A stretch of DNA of 44,891 nucleotides from Sphingobacteriales bacterium UTBCD1 (GTDB lineage: Bacteria; Bacteroidota; Bacteroidia; Chitinophagales; Chitinophagaceae). Numbering within the stretch: the stretch's first letter is position 1; each line of letters begins with the position of its first letter. Below are positions 1 to 9,382 of the stretch, one piece after another. Under the pieces are notes generated by a model, which was given only the letters and a program-made list of their open reading frames with translations, was not told the origin of the DNA and did not search any database. The stretch is taken from NCBI GenBank assembly GCA_002066995.1, contig MWTC01000024.1:1-44891 (forward strand), in the 5' to 3' direction. A program made the position numbers and the translations under genes.

Positions 1-1032
1 CGACCTTGTATTATCACTGTCATCAAACTTCACACTAATGCCGAGAATTTTAATGTCCTCCATTATCTCCCGGGCTTTCACATTGATCTCCTGCTTTTTT
101 TCGTCTCCTTTATACACCGGGATAATGACAACCTGAAGCGGTGCAATTTTTGGGGGCATTACCAATCCCTGGTCATCACTATGTGCCATCACCATTCCCC
201 CTACCAGCCTTGTACTGACGCCCCAACTTGTAGCCCACACATAGTCCAGCTTGTTTTCTTTGCTTAAAAACTTTACGTCAAATGCTTTCGCAAAATTTTG
301 ACCCAGGAAATGTGAAGTCCCGGTTTGTAAAGCTTTACCATCCTGCATCAGCGCTTCAATACAATATGTATCAACCGCACCGGCAAAGCGTTCACTCTCT
401 GTTTTCACGCCACGTATCACAGGCAAGGCCATGTATTCTTCTGCAAAAGTGGCATATACTCCAAGCATTTTTTTTGTTTCTTCCACCGCCTCCTCAGAAG
501 AGGCATGCGCAGTATGGCCTTCCTGCCAAAGGAATTCTGCTGTGCGGAGAAACAATCTTGTACGCATCTCCCAGCGCACCACATTGCACCATTGATTGAT
601 CAGCAAAGGAAGATCACGATATGACTTCACCCAATCTTTATAGGTATTCCAGATGATCGTTTCACTGGTGGGCCGTACGATCAGTTCCTCTTCAAGTTTT
701 GCATCCGGATCAACTATAATGCTGCCATCTGTATCATTCTTCAGCCTGTAGTGTGTAACCACCGCACACTCCTTGGCAAACCCCTCCACATGTGTAGCTT
801 CCTTGCCAAAAAAACTCTTTGGAATGAACAACGGAAAATAAGCGTTGACATGCCCGGTCTCTTTAAACATCCTGTCCAGGGCGCTTTGCATTTTCTCCCA
901 TAACGAAAAACCATAAGGCTTGATAACCATACAGCCTCTGACAGCTGAATAATCCGCCAGCCCCCCTTTTAAGATCAGGTCATTGTACCATTGAGAATAA
1001 TCTTCTGCCCTTGAAGTGATTTCTTTACTCAT
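1..1032 (-). CDS. proS: Prolyl-tRNA synthetase, N-terminal 344 residues (3' end outside window)
   Basis: This cytoplasmic class II aminoacyl-tRNA synthetase charges tRNA-Pro with proline. The minus-strand frame opens at an ATG (1032) with [19 protein letters not shown] and stays open to the window edge, giving 344 codons; the family is usually near 490 residues, so the anticodon-binding and C-terminal domains lie outside. Visible catalytic-core motifs are [30 protein letters not shown] and the proline-site segment around [14 protein letters not shown]. The short N-terminus without an editing insertion fits the ProS type common in Bacteroidota and archaea/eukaryotes (family knowledge). It diverges from the lipoprotein gene at 1190. 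A CAAAnnTA sequence at 1144-1151 could be its -7 box on the minus strand. The identity is clear; only the end is missing. Confidence 0.96.
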   Translation of the reverse strand, partial: MSKEITSRAEDYSQWYNDLILKGGLADYSAVRGCMVIKPYGFSLWEKMQSALDRMFKETGHVNAYFPLFIPKSFFGKEATHVEGFAKECAVVTHYRLKNDTDGSIIVDPDAKLEEELIVRPTSETIIWNTYKDWVKSYRDLPLLINQWCNVVRWEMRTRLFLRTAEFLWQEGHTAHASSEEAVEETKKMLGVYATFAEEYMALPVIRGVKTESERFAGAVDTYCIEALMQDGKALQTGTSHFLGQNFAKAFDVKFLSKENKLDYVWATSWGVSTRLVGGMVMAHSDDQGLVMPPKIAPLQVVIIPVYKGDEKKQEINVKAREIMEDIKILGISVKFDDSDNTRS

Positions 1033-1143
1033 ACTATTTTCAGTTTAGCCGGTTTTTACGTTTAAATTAACAATGATTATCACAATTTTACATTCCTATG
1101 GCAAAGGATTTGTTGCCTTAATATCGTACGATTGCAAATCGTG

Positions 1144-1151
1144 CAAATGTA
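1144..1151 (-). promoter_or_regulatory. Candidate -7 box for proS
   Basis: Read on the minus strand this is TACATTTG, which fits the Bacteroidota consensus TAnnTTTG. It would give a leader of about 105 nt for proS. I see no convincing -33 element at the expected distance. A small inverted repeat, ACGATT-GCA-AATCGT, lies next to it at 1128-1142 and could be an operator or just chance. Confidence 0.35.
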
Positions 1152-1189
1152 GTAACTTCACCATTAATTAATAATTTAAACCACTTGCC

Positions 1190-1909
1190 ATGAAACCAGT
1201 ATTATCACTTCTGGCACTGATAACAGTAGCAATTGCTTTCAGCAGTTGTTCTACTGCATATAAAACAGGTCAAACTCCTGATGACGTTTACTATTCACCT
1301 TCCCGCCAGCAAGATGAATATCTCAGTGTAAATAAAAACGATGACCGCAGCTATTACGGTGATGACAGTTATGATGACCGCTATCTGCGGATGAAAGTGC
1401 GTAATCCCCAAATGTGGTCCGATCTTAATGACTGGTACTACTATGGGGACCGGTATAACTATGGCTATGCCAACTACCTGGGTAATTATGGTTTATATTC
1501 TACAAACTATATCTGGAATCCTTATTCTTACTGGAACAGTTATTACAATCCTTATTATTACAACTATGTCATACCGTATTATTACAGTTATGGAGTAATA
1601 AATAATATTAAAGGAAACAATATTTACACAGCGCCCAGAACCTCAAACCTGAACACCTATAACAACAAAAAATTACTGGATGGTGATTATTATAACCCGA
1701 ATAATTCCGGAAAATCCAATAATTTTTCCAATAAGTTCAATTCAAATAACAGAAGCAATGACAATCCAGGAAGTTTTTTAAGAAATATATTTAACGGAGG
1801 TAACTCTTCAAATAATTCGGGAAGCTCTGCCCCGAGAGTCAATAACAGCAGCAGTAGCAGTTCCAGCTCATCCAGCAGTGGCAGCACAGCTCCTGTAAGA
1901 AAATTCTGA
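1190..1909 (+). CDS. Tyr/Asn/Ser-rich predicted lipoprotein of unknown function
   Basis: I do not recognise a domain in this 239-residue protein. The N-terminus is a lipoprotein signal: MKPVLSLLALITVAIAF followed by the lipobox-like SSC, with Cys20 as the probable lipidated residue. Residues about 75-150 are extremely rich in Tyr, Asn and Trp (repeated YYY, NPY and YNY motifs), then comes an Asn/Ser-rich stretch, and the last 40 residues carry a run of serines before a basic end. This low-complexity make-up suggests an extended, surface-exposed or matrix-associated protein (inference). It stands alone between the divergent proS and the outer-membrane protein at 2005, and is closed by a strong terminator at 1917. 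The start is the only ATG that gives the signal peptide. Confidence 0.8.
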   Translation: MKPVLSLLALITVAIAFSSCSTAYKTGQTPDDVYYSPSRQQDEYLSVNKNDDRSYYGDDSYDDRYLRMKVRNPQMWSDLNDWYYYGDRYNYGYANYLGNYGLYSTNYIWNPYSYWNSYYNPYYYNYVIPYYYSYGVINNIKGNNIYTAPRTSNLNTYNNKKLLDGDYYNPNNSGKSNNFSNKFNSNNRSNDNPGSFLRNIFNGGNSSNNSGSSAPRVNNSSSSSSSSSSSGSTAPVRKF

Positions 1910-1916
1910 TCATCAC

Positions 1917-1946
1917 AAAAGAACTTCCCCTAAAGGAAGTTCTTTT
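1917..1946 (+). terminator. Rho-independent terminator of the Tyr-rich lipoprotein gene
   Basis: A perfect 12-bp stem, AAAAGAACTTCC (1917-1928) with GGAAGTTCTTTT (1935-1946), encloses the loop CCTAAA. It begins 8 bp after the stop codon. The terminal T-run is inside the stem, and the A-rich opposite arm would let it also work on the other strand. Confidence 0.85.
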
Positions 1947-2004
1947 GTAATAAAAGTCCAGTACCACGGACTTATTACTTTAATGCTAGGTAACAACTAA
2001 AATA

Positions 2005-3558
2005 ATGAAGAAAATATTTTTCATCATAGTCATCATTGTATCATCACTGCAAATTTTTGCCCAGGAACCTGCAGATGCTTTACGTTATTCCTGGTACATC
2101 CCCGGGGGTACTGCCCGGGAAAAGGCAATAGGAGGAGCAATGGGATCTCTTGGCGGAGATATATCCGCCACTTTTATTAACCCTGCAGGACTCGGATTTT
2201 ACAAGACCGGTGACCTGGTGCTGACACCGGCATTTAATCTTCTCACCAATAAAGCAATGTATTTCGGCCATAATGAAAAAGATAAAAAAAATAATTTTGC
2301 TTTTGGTACCACCGGGTTTGTTTTTGCAGGAAGTACCCCAAGACAAACTGAAAGAAAAAGAAGTTCTGCAATTGGATTTGCGATCAATAAAACAGCAGAC
2401 TTCAACAGCAATATTTTGTACAGGGGGATCAACACGCAGAGTTCTTACTCTCAAAAATTTTTAGAAGAGATCCGCAATAATAATATTACAGACCCTAATG
2501 CCGTTGCACAGAACTTTCCCTTCGGTACAAGCCTGGCATTTAACACCTATTGGATTGATACAATAAACGGCGGCACACCGGGGCATTATCAGTTCCAATC
2601 AAGAGCAGTACCCCTTTTGTCCTCCGGAGGACTAATCCAGGAAAACAATATTTCAGGCAAAGGAGGAATCACAGACGCTGCCCTGGCAGGAGCTTTTAAT
2701 TTTAATGACAAATTCTATCTGGGTTTTACTTTGGGAGTTTCCATATTGAATTATGAACGCACCTCTACTTTTACTGAAGCGGATGCAACAGAAAATCCCG
2801 GTAATAATTTTGATTACGCCACTATTACCGAGTACTTAAAAACGAGTGGTGGCGGAGTAAATCTTAAAGCGGGCATTATTTACAAACCTATAGAATCTGT
2901 TCGCCTTGGATTAGCAATCCACTCCCCTACTTTTTATCAGCTAACAGATAAATACAACACTTCCGTAACAACAAACACAGAAAATTACCAGGGAGTTCAG
3001 ACTCAGAATTCCGGAACTTTTACCGGCGGCCAGGATGCCCAGTTCAAATACTGGATGTTCAATCCTTATCGCATTATCGGAAGCGCTTCTTATGTCATTC
3101 ATGAAATAGAAGACGTAAGAAAACAGAAAGGATTTATCACTGCAGATATTGAATACGTTAATTACAAGGCGACTTCCTATTCCACTGACCCTAATAATGA
3201 TGACCAAACCTCAAGAAATTACCTTAAATCTTTAAACCAGGCTATTGACAACGCTTACAAAGGAAATTTCAACTTCCGTCTGGGTGGAGAGTTAAAGTTC
3301 ACTACTATTATGGCCAGGCTCGGACTTGCTTATTATGGCAATCCATACAAAGACCTGAATGGAGAAAAAGGAAACCGGGTTCAACTCAGCGGCGGATTGG
3401 GGTACAGGAATAAAGGCATATACATTGACCTGGCTTACGTTTATACAATGGGAAAAGACGTTAACTTCCCATACAGGTTACAATATGCTGTTTTTCCAAA
3501 AGCCCCAATAAAAAGTAACGGGGGAACTCCTGTATTAACAATGGGGTTCAAATTATAG
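2005..3558 (+). CDS. OmpP1/FadL/TodX-family outer-membrane protein
   Basis: This 517-residue protein is predicted to be an outer-membrane beta-barrel of the FadL/TodX group, which moves hydrophobic compounds such as fatty acids or aromatics across the outer membrane (family knowledge; the substrate here is unknown). It starts with a signal peptide, MKKIFFIIVIIVSSLQIFAQ. The next part, with AIGGAMGSLGGDISATFINPAGLGFY, matches the FadL-type N-terminal hatch containing the NPAG motif. The remainder alternates polar and hydrophobic residues, as expected for barrel strands, and it ends in a hydrophobic residue (TMGFKL). Bacteroidota genomes often call this family a 'hemin receptor'. It lies between the lipoprotein and the S9 peptidase, with gaps of 95 and 184 bp, so a shared operon is not certain. 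Confidence 0.8.
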   Translation: MKKIFFIIVIIVSSLQIFAQEPADALRYSWYIPGGTAREKAIGGAMGSLGGDISATFINPAGLGFYKTGDLVLTPAFNLLTNKAMYFGHNEKDKKNNFAFGTTGFVFAGSTPRQTERKRSSAIGFAINKTADFNSNILYRGINTQSSYSQKFLEEIRNNNITDPNAVAQNFPFGTSLAFNTYWIDTINGGTPGHYQFQSRAVPLLSSGGLIQENNISGKGGITDAALAGAFNFNDKFYLGFTLGVSILNYERTSTFTEADATENPGNNFDYATITEYLKTSGGGVNLKAGIIYKPIESVRLGLAIHSPTFYQLTDKYNTSVTTNTENYQGVQTQNSGTFTGGQDAQFKYWMFNPYRIIGSASYVIHEIEDVRKQKGFITADIEYVNYKATSYSTDPNNDDQTSRNYLKSLNQAIDNAYKGNFNFRLGGELKFTTIMARLGLAYYGNPYKDLNGEKGNRVQLSGGLGYRNKGIYIDLAYVYTMGKDVNFPYRLQYAVFPKAPIKSNGGTPVLTMGFKL

Positions 3559-3675
3559 CAAACAGATCCTGGCTCCTGTTTAAAGAAGGGCCCCTGAAAT
3601 ACAAACTTCCTTTTACAATAGGACGACGTATTTGTTTTATTTTTAATTCCCCTATGCTCTCAAACCTTTTTTCTT

Positions 3676-3719
3676 CCCGCTCAAAATTTAGGGCGGGTTC
3701 TTCTTCATCTTTTTTTTAA
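3676..3719 (+). terminator. Possible terminator after the FadL-like gene
   Basis: A 5-bp GC stem, CCCGC (3676-3680) with GCGGG (3693-3697), has a 12-nt loop and is followed by a T-rich run ending in eight Ts. The stem is short, so this is tentative. Confidence 0.4.
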
Positions 3720-3742
3720 ATTGAGCCTCTTAAATATTTGTT

Positions 3743-6250
3743 ATGACCAAAACATTACTGACTGCCTGTTTTCTGACAGTTACAATAACGATTGCAGCGC
3801 AAAAACAAGAAAATAAAGTTCATACAGCTAATTATGAACTTGCTGCACGATTCTCCCCTTCTAAAATCAAAAAGATTGTATTCTCAACTTCCATTCGACC
3901 TAACTGGTTGCCCTCAGGCAAATTCTGGTATTCCTACAGCGACACCAAATCACAGAAATGGTACATAGTTGAACCTGCAGCAAAAGTAAAACGCCCTTTA
4001 TTTGACAATGCTGATATGGCACGAAAGCTGAGCCTGATGACATGGGATCCTCATGATGCCGCTCACCTGGATATTACAAACCTGAAATTTTCAAAGGATG
4101 AGCAATCCATAACTTTTGAAGTAGCAAGTAAAAAAGATACGGTCAAAACTGAAAAAGAGAGAAAAAGTTCAAGGAATAAATCGGATTCGCTGAAGAAAAA
4201 GATATTCTTCCTGCAATACAATCTGCAAACCGGGAACCTTGTAGAAATAAAAGATACTACGAAAAAGGATCTTTCATGGGCCACTTATTCCCCGGATAGT
4301 TCTGTTGTGATCTATGCAAAGAACTATAATCTTTTCTGGATGGACAAAGCCAACTACGATAAAGCCAAAGAGGATGATAAAGATTCAACCATCGCCGAGC
4401 ATCAATTCACTGAAGGCGGTGTAAGAAACTATGCATGGGGCGGAGATGCAGGAAGTATAACCGATACAACAAATTTCGGCAACCTTCAAAAGGAACGATT
4501 CAAAGTCAGGCTGCTTTGGTCACCCGACGGCAAATATTTTATCACAACCAGGAAAGATAACAGGGATCTCCGTGACCTGTGGGTAATCAACAGCGCCGGT
4601 GGTGTAAGGCCGATCCTGGAAACATACAAATACCAGATGCCCGGAGAAGTTGACAGCACAGAACAGGAATTATACATTTTTAATTTCAGTACCCGGCAAC
4701 CCAAACAAATAAATATTGCTGCATTTAAAAACCAGACAATAGGTTTTTGGTCCGCAAAATTGCTGAAAACCGACCAGGGCGGCGGTGCAGGCGGATTCGG
4801 GCCGGGATCGGGTTCTGCACGTGCAACAAAGTGGCTTGGCAGCAATGATTTCTTTTATGCTTCAAGAACCAGCAGGGATGAAAAGAGAATTGACTTGCTG
4901 AAAATTCATATAGATGGAAAAGTTGATGTACTGATCGAAGAAAGAAGTAATGTGTACCAGGATATCAAACAGCCGGAGATACTCGGTGAGGGAAAAGAGA
5001 TCGTCTTCTGGTCAGAGCGGGATGGATGGGGTCAGCTCTATTTATTTGACGGCAACGGAAAATTAATAAATCAAATTACAAAAGGGGAGTTTTATGTTTC
5101 TGCATTAAATGCTGTTGATGAAAAGGCACGTAAAGTGTATTTCACAGCTAATGGAAGGGAAGAAAATGAAGATCCATACCTGGACCATTTGTACAGTGTG
5201 AACCTTGACGGCAGCGGACTTAAATTATTAAACAAAGGTGATTATGATCATCAGTCAGACCTGAATGACAATAAAACATTTTTTGTAGATAATTTTTCAA
5301 GGGTTAATTCAACTCCGAAATCAGTTCTGTATAATTCGGACGGTATAAAGGTCATGGACCTGGAAGAAGCAGACCTGTCACAACTTTTTGCAGCCGGCTA
5401 CCGGTTTCCCGAACCTATCAAAGTTAAAGCTGATGATGGTATCACTGAACTTTACGGGGTGATGTACAAGCCCTTTGATTTTGATTCCACCAAAGTTTAC
5501 CCGCTGATCGAATATGTTTACCCCGGCCCGCAAACAGAAGTAGTAAACACGGCATTCAGCGTAGGTATGGATCATACAGACAGGCTGGCACAATTAGGTT
5601 TTATTGTAATAACCGTTGGTAACAGAGGCGGAAGCCCCAATCGCTCAAGATGGTATCACACTTACGGTTATGGGGATTTAAGAGATTATGGCCTGGCCGA
5701 TAAAAAAGCGGCAGCAGAGCAAATAGCAAACAAGTATTCTTTCATTGACAGGGACAAGATAGGAATAAACGGACATTCAGGAGGAGGATTCATGACGGCA
5801 GCAGCGATGTTCGTTTATCCTGATTTCTTTAAAGTAGGGGTATCTGAATCGGGAAATCATGATAATAACATTTACAACCGCTGGTGGAGCGAACGCCACA
5901 ATGGTGTACAGGAAAAAGTAAGCGCTAAAGGTGATACAACTTTTCTCTATACAATCGAAAAAAACAGTGCTATTGCAAAAAACCTGAAAGGGCATTTAAT
6001 GCTGGTAACAGGTGATATAGACAACAACGTGAATCCTGCCAATACGATCAGGGTGGTCAATGCATTAATAAACGCAAATAAACGTTTCGATTTCGTTGTG
6101 CTGCCGGGTCAGCGTCACGGATTTGGACCGGACTCTGAATACTTTTTCTGGAAAATGGGAGAATACTTTACCGAATACCTGCTGGGTGATTCACGAAGAG
6201 GCGAAGTGGACATGATCGAAATAGAGAAAGAAATTCCCAAAACAAAATAA
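3743..6250 (+). CDS. S9 family (DPP IV-like) prolyl oligopeptidase, exported
   Basis: This 835-residue exported serine peptidase should cleave peptides after proline or small residues in the periplasm or on the cell surface. It has a signal peptide (MTKTLLTACFLTVTITIAAQ), then a DPP IV-type beta-propeller from about residue 60 to 540, then an alpha/beta-hydrolase domain. The nucleophile is Ser679 in GHSGGG. The acid is probably Asp760 in GDIDNN (aligned with DPP IV ADDN) and the base is His792 in GQRHGF. An unusual Gly-rich insertion (GGGAGGFGPGSGSA) sits near residue 350 in the propeller. Length and triad fit an intact enzyme. It converges with the M13 peptidase gene, with a shared terminator between them. 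Confidence 0.93.
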   Translation: MTKTLLTACFLTVTITIAAQKQENKVHTANYELAARFSPSKIKKIVFSTSIRPNWLPSGKFWYSYSDTKSQKWYIVEPAAKVKRPLFDNADMARKLSLMTWDPHDAAHLDITNLKFSKDEQSITFEVASKKDTVKTEKERKSSRNKSDSLKKKIFFLQYNLQTGNLVEIKDTTKKDLSWATYSPDSSVVIYAKNYNLFWMDKANYDKAKEDDKDSTIAEHQFTEGGVRNYAWGGDAGSITDTTNFGNLQKERFKVRLLWSPDGKYFITTRKDNRDLRDLWVINSAGGVRPILETYKYQMPGEVDSTEQELYIFNFSTRQPKQINIAAFKNQTIGFWSAKLLKTDQGGGAGGFGPGSGSARATKWLGSNDFFYASRTSRDEKRIDLLKIHIDGKVDVLIEERSNVYQDIKQPEILGEGKEIVFWSERDGWGQLYLFDGNGKLINQITKGEFYVSALNAVDEKARKVYFTANGREENEDPYLDHLYSVNLDGSGLKLLNKGDYDHQSDLNDNKTFFVDNFSRVNSTPKSVLYNSDGIKVMDLEEADLSQLFAAGYRFPEPIKVKADDGITELYGVMYKPFDFDSTKVYPLIEYVYPGPQTEVVNTAFSVGMDHTDRLAQLGFIVITVGNRGGSPNRSRWYHTYGYGDLRDYGLADKKAAAEQIANKYSFIDRDKIGINGHSGGGFMTAAAMFVYPDFFKVGVSESGNHDNNIYNRWWSERHNGVQEKVSAKGDTTFLYTIEKNSAIAKNLKGHLMLVTGDIDNNVNPANTIRVVNALINANKRFDFVVLPGQRHGFGPDSEYFFWKMGEYFTEYLLGDSRRGEVDMIEIEKEIPKTK

Positions 6251-6256
6251 AAAACA

Positions 6257-6294
6257 AAGCCTCTGAGAATAGAATTTTTATTTTTCAGAGGCTT
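6257..6294. terminator. Bidirectional terminator between convergent peptidase genes
   Basis: A perfect 10-bp stem, AAGCCTCTGA (6257-6266) with TCAGAGGCTT (6285-6294), encloses an 18-nt AT-rich loop. It lies in the 59-bp gap between the stop codons of the S9 peptidase (plus) and the M13 peptidase (minus), so it can serve both genes. Confidence 0.75.
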
Positions 6295-6309
6295 CTAATG
6301 ATAAATTGA

Positions 6310-8322
6310 TTACCAGATATGAATTCTCGTACTGTCCGGTAAATACATTTTATCTCCGGGCTTCACTCCAAAGGCATCATAAAAATGAATTGAATTCATC
6401 AATGGCCCGTTCACCCGCCACATAGGTGGAGAATGTGGATTATTATTGATCCAGTAACGGAGAAACTGGTCTTTCATTTTCACCCGCCAGATGAGCCCTA
6501 TGGAAATAAAGAATCTCTGATCAGGAGAAAAATTTCCAACCTTCACCGCATCATGTCCCTCTTTGGTCAGCTTAAAAGCATCATACGCAATTGCTACCCC
6601 TCCTATGTCTGCCGTATTTTCTCCAAGTGTCAAAGCGCCTTTGACATGCACCGTATCCAGCACTGTGAATGTGTTATAAAGATTAACCACCTGTTGTGTC
6701 TTTGCTTGAAATTTTTCGTAATCCTCTTTTGACCACCAGTTTTTTACATTCCCAAACTTATCAAACTGCGCCCCCTGGTCGTCGAAGGCATGTGTCATCT
6801 CATGCCCGATCACCATGCCTATCCCGCCATAATTTAGCGCATCATCCGCATGGTCATCAAAATATGGAGGCTGCAATATCCCTGCGGGAAAAACAATTTC
6901 ATTAGCTGAAGGATTGTAATAAGCAGTGACGGTGGAGGGTGTTGTAAACCATTCTGTCCTGTCAACGGGTTGATTCAGTTTTTTCAATTCGTATTGATAT
7001 TCTCCGGAGGATGCAGACCGCACATTCTCAAAATATTTTCCTTTTACTATTTCCACCTTGCTGTAATCTCTCCATTTATCGGGATAACCTATCTTTTTTG
7101 TTATGGCAAATAATTTTTCTTTGGCTATCTTTTTGGTGCTGTCACTCATCCAGTCCAGGCCATCCATTCTTGCAGCAAATGCCTGTTGTAAATTGTTGAC
7201 GAGTTCCAATGCCCGCTTCTTCGCTGATTCGGGAAAATGCTTTTTCACGTAAAGCTGTCCTAATGCCTGGCCCAATAATTGATCCACGGCGCCGGCTATC
7301 CTCTCTCCTCTCGGTTTTGGCACTGCCTGACCGGTTAAAATCTTGTTGTACTCAAAAGCTGCATTCTCAAAAGGACTGCTGAGTTCACTGGTATAATTAT
7401 TCAGTGTATTTGCTTTCAGATAGATCTTCCAGTCACTCAGAGGCACTGATCTCAATAAAGCATTCAGCTTATCATAATACGCAGGTTGCCCCACATCAAT
7501 GGTATCGGTTTTCACTCCCATCTCATTCAGCACAACAGGCCATCCTATGACCGGCTGACGCTTTGTAAGATCAATGACCGGTATCTTATTATAGTTTGCG
7601 TTTACATCACGCAGTTCAATATTTGTTTTATGCGAAGAAGCAAATTTTTTGTCAATACCATAAACGATCTCAGCATTCTTTGCGGCAGTTGCTGCATCGC
7701 TGCCTGTAAGTTCTAACAATGCTGCAAGGTATTTTTTATAGGCCTGTTGGATCGCTAAGGTGGAGGCATCTGTTTTAAAATAATAATCCCTGTCCGGAAG
7801 GCTGATGCCGGCCTGGTAGAGATGAGCAATATTCAGGTTGCTGTTCTTATTGTCAGGGCCGATGTAAAGACCCAAAATGGAATTATCCCCCGCTTTTGCC
7901 TCGTCCGCAACATACTTCATCAAAGAAGTAATATCACTGATCGCCTCAATCTTTGCAAGCAAAGGCCTGACCGGATCATATCCCAATTTTTCAATAGCGG
8001 CGGAATCCATTCCGGATGCATAAAAGTCCCCGATTTTCTGCTCAATGCTTCCGGCAGGGTTAATTGCTTTGGAAACACTGTCCAGTATCTGTTGTAATAG
8101 CAACTGTTGCTTGTAGTTCATGAACATGTAGGCGCCCACGCCCGGTTGCGTAGGAGGAATCTGCACCGTATCATACCATTTCCGGTTTACATAATTAAAA
8201 AAATTATTGCCGGGACTAATTGCAGCGTCAATACCCGTAATTTCAGGCACTTTTTCAACCGATGAATTCCTGCAGGATACAATGAGAAATGATATCCATA
8301 CCGGAAACAAAAGTTTTTTCAT
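6310..8322 (-). CDS. pepO: M13 (neprilysin/PepO-like) zinc metallopeptidase lipoprotein
   Basis: This 670-residue zinc endopeptidase belongs to the M13 neprilysin/endothelin-converting-enzyme family. The N-terminus MKKLLFPVWISFLIVSC is a lipoprotein signal with Cys17 as the anchor, so it is probably membrane-attached in the periplasm or outside. The M13 N-terminal domain spans about residues 30-420. The catalytic part carries NPSANEIVFPAGILQPP, the HEMTH zinc site (His507, Glu508, His511) and the second motif ENTAD, with Glu568 as third ligand and Asp572. The C-terminal MYLPDSTRIHIW replaces the usual CxVW end, and its last residue is still Trp. Length is normal for bacterial M13 enzymes. It is the last gene of the minus-strand run below miaA, with a 75-bp gap. 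Confidence 0.95.
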   Translation of the reverse strand: MKKLLFPVWISFLIVSCRNSSVEKVPEITGIDAAISPGNNFFNYVNRKWYDTVQIPPTQPGVGAYMFMNYKQQLLLQQILDSVSKAINPAGSIEQKIGDFYASGMDSAAIEKLGYDPVRPLLAKIEAISDITSLMKYVADEAKAGDNSILGLYIGPDNKNSNLNIAHLYQAGISLPDRDYYFKTDASTLAIQQAYKKYLAALLELTGSDAATAAKNAEIVYGIDKKFASSHKTNIELRDVNANYNKIPVIDLTKRQPVIGWPVVLNEMGVKTDTIDVGQPAYYDKLNALLRSVPLSDWKIYLKANTLNNYTSELSSPFENAAFEYNKILTGQAVPKPRGERIAGAVDQLLGQALGQLYVKKHFPESAKKRALELVNNLQQAFAARMDGLDWMSDSTKKIAKEKLFAITKKIGYPDKWRDYSKVEIVKGKYFENVRSASSGEYQYELKKLNQPVDRTEWFTTPSTVTAYYNPSANEIVFPAGILQPPYFDDHADDALNYGGIGMVIGHEMTHAFDDQGAQFDKFGNVKNWWSKEDYEKFQAKTQQVVNLYNTFTVLDTVHVKGALTLGENTADIGGVAIAYDAFKLTKEGHDAVKVGNFSPDQRFFISIGLIWRVKMKDQFLRYWINNNPHSPPMWRVNGPLMNSIHFYDAFGVKPGDKMYLPDSTRIHIW

Positions 8323-8397
8323 ACGCAGTTTTTTGTTTGTAGTATAATCCGATAAAAATATCCGCTTTGATGATGCAAAGAAGTTAAAATATTCCTA

Positions 8398-9327
8398 TTA
8401 ATTATTTTGCAGGGTACTGCATTTCATCTCTGCAAAAGAAATTATTTCATTTATTTGAAGCGGCGAAAACCACCGGATCTCTTTATCTTTTCTAAACCAT
8501 GTCATCTGTCTCTTAGCATATTGCCGGGTGTTTTTTTTGATCCTGTCAACGGCTTCCTCCAAAGATAATTTCTGACCTAGATAATCAAATAATTCAGAAT
8601 ACCCTACCGTTTGCAATGCATTTATATTTTTAAAAGGCAATAACTCATTTACCTCTTCCAATAAACCGTCATTCATCATGGCATCCACCCTTGAATGGAT
8701 ATTGCGGAGCAAATCTTCTCTGGGTAATTCCAATCCGATTTTAACAATGTTAAAATGCCTTTTTACTGTTTCAGCATTTCTGTAAGAGAGAATGGAACGG
8801 CCCGTTGATTCAATAACTTCCAAAGCACGCATCAGCCGTTGTGGATTTTTTATCTCAGCTTTGATGAAAAATTCCGGGTCTTTTGTCTTAACTTCCAGTT
8901 GCAGCCAGGCTAATCCTTCCGCTTTATAATTCAATAGAATTTTCTTCCGCCATTCCGGATCAACAGATGGCATTTCATGCAAACCTTCACAAAATGCTTT
9001 GATGTACAGGCCTGTTCCACCTGCCATGACGGCAACATCGTGTGTTTTAAAGATTTCGTTCACTTTTTCCAGAGCGTATTTTTCAAAAACGGATGCATTC
9101 ACTTCGTCCTGTATGGAATGAGAAGCGGTAAAATAATGTTTAACCTTTCTCAACACTTCATCCGGCGGCCTTGCCACTCCTATCTTTAATTCTTTAAAAC
9201 ACTGGCGGCTGTCGGCAGAAATGATCTCTGTTTGAAAATGCAATGCTGTTTCTACTGCAACTCCCGTTTTTCCTGATGCAGTAGGCCCTGAAATGATTAA
9301 TACTGTTTTATGAGGGTAATCTTTCAT
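8398..9327 (-). CDS. miaA: tRNA dimethylallyltransferase
   Basis: MiaA transfers a dimethylallyl group to N6 of adenosine 37 in tRNAs that read codons starting with U. The 309-residue protein has the P-loop GPTASGKT (residues 14-21) and the substrate-handling motif SADSRQ (37-42), followed by CFKELKIG where many homologues have VYKGMDIG. It also has GGTGLYIKA and the C-terminal tRNA-binding segment KKNTRQYAKRQMTWFRKD. Length is typical. The gene follows the pRiA4b ORF-3-like gene by 55 nt on the same strand, and the M13 peptidase lies downstream. Function follows from strong family motifs. Confidence 0.96.
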   Translation of the reverse strand: MKDYPHKTVLIISGPTASGKTGVAVETALHFQTEIISADSRQCFKELKIGVARPPDEVLRKVKHYFTASHSIQDEVNASVFEKYALEKVNEIFKTHDVAVMAGGTGLYIKAFCEGLHEMPSVDPEWRKKILLNYKAEGLAWLQLEVKTKDPEFFIKAEIKNPQRLMRALEVIESTGRSILSYRNAETVKRHFNIVKIGLELPREDLLRNIHSRVDAMMNDGLLEEVNELLPFKNINALQTVGYSELFDYLGQKLSLEEAVDRIKKNTRQYAKRQMTWFRKDKEIRWFSPLQINEIISFAEMKCSTLQNN

Positions 9328-9382
9328 GTACTAACCCAACAGAAGTTTGACGGAATAAATATTAAGAGAACCGCAGGTTGAA

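Noticed and set aside
1128-1142. ACGATT-GCA-AATCGT inverted repeat upstream of the lipoprotein as an operator
   Set aside because: A 6-bp inverted repeat in this AT-rich gap can occur by chance, no regulator gene is nearby, and there is no second copy.
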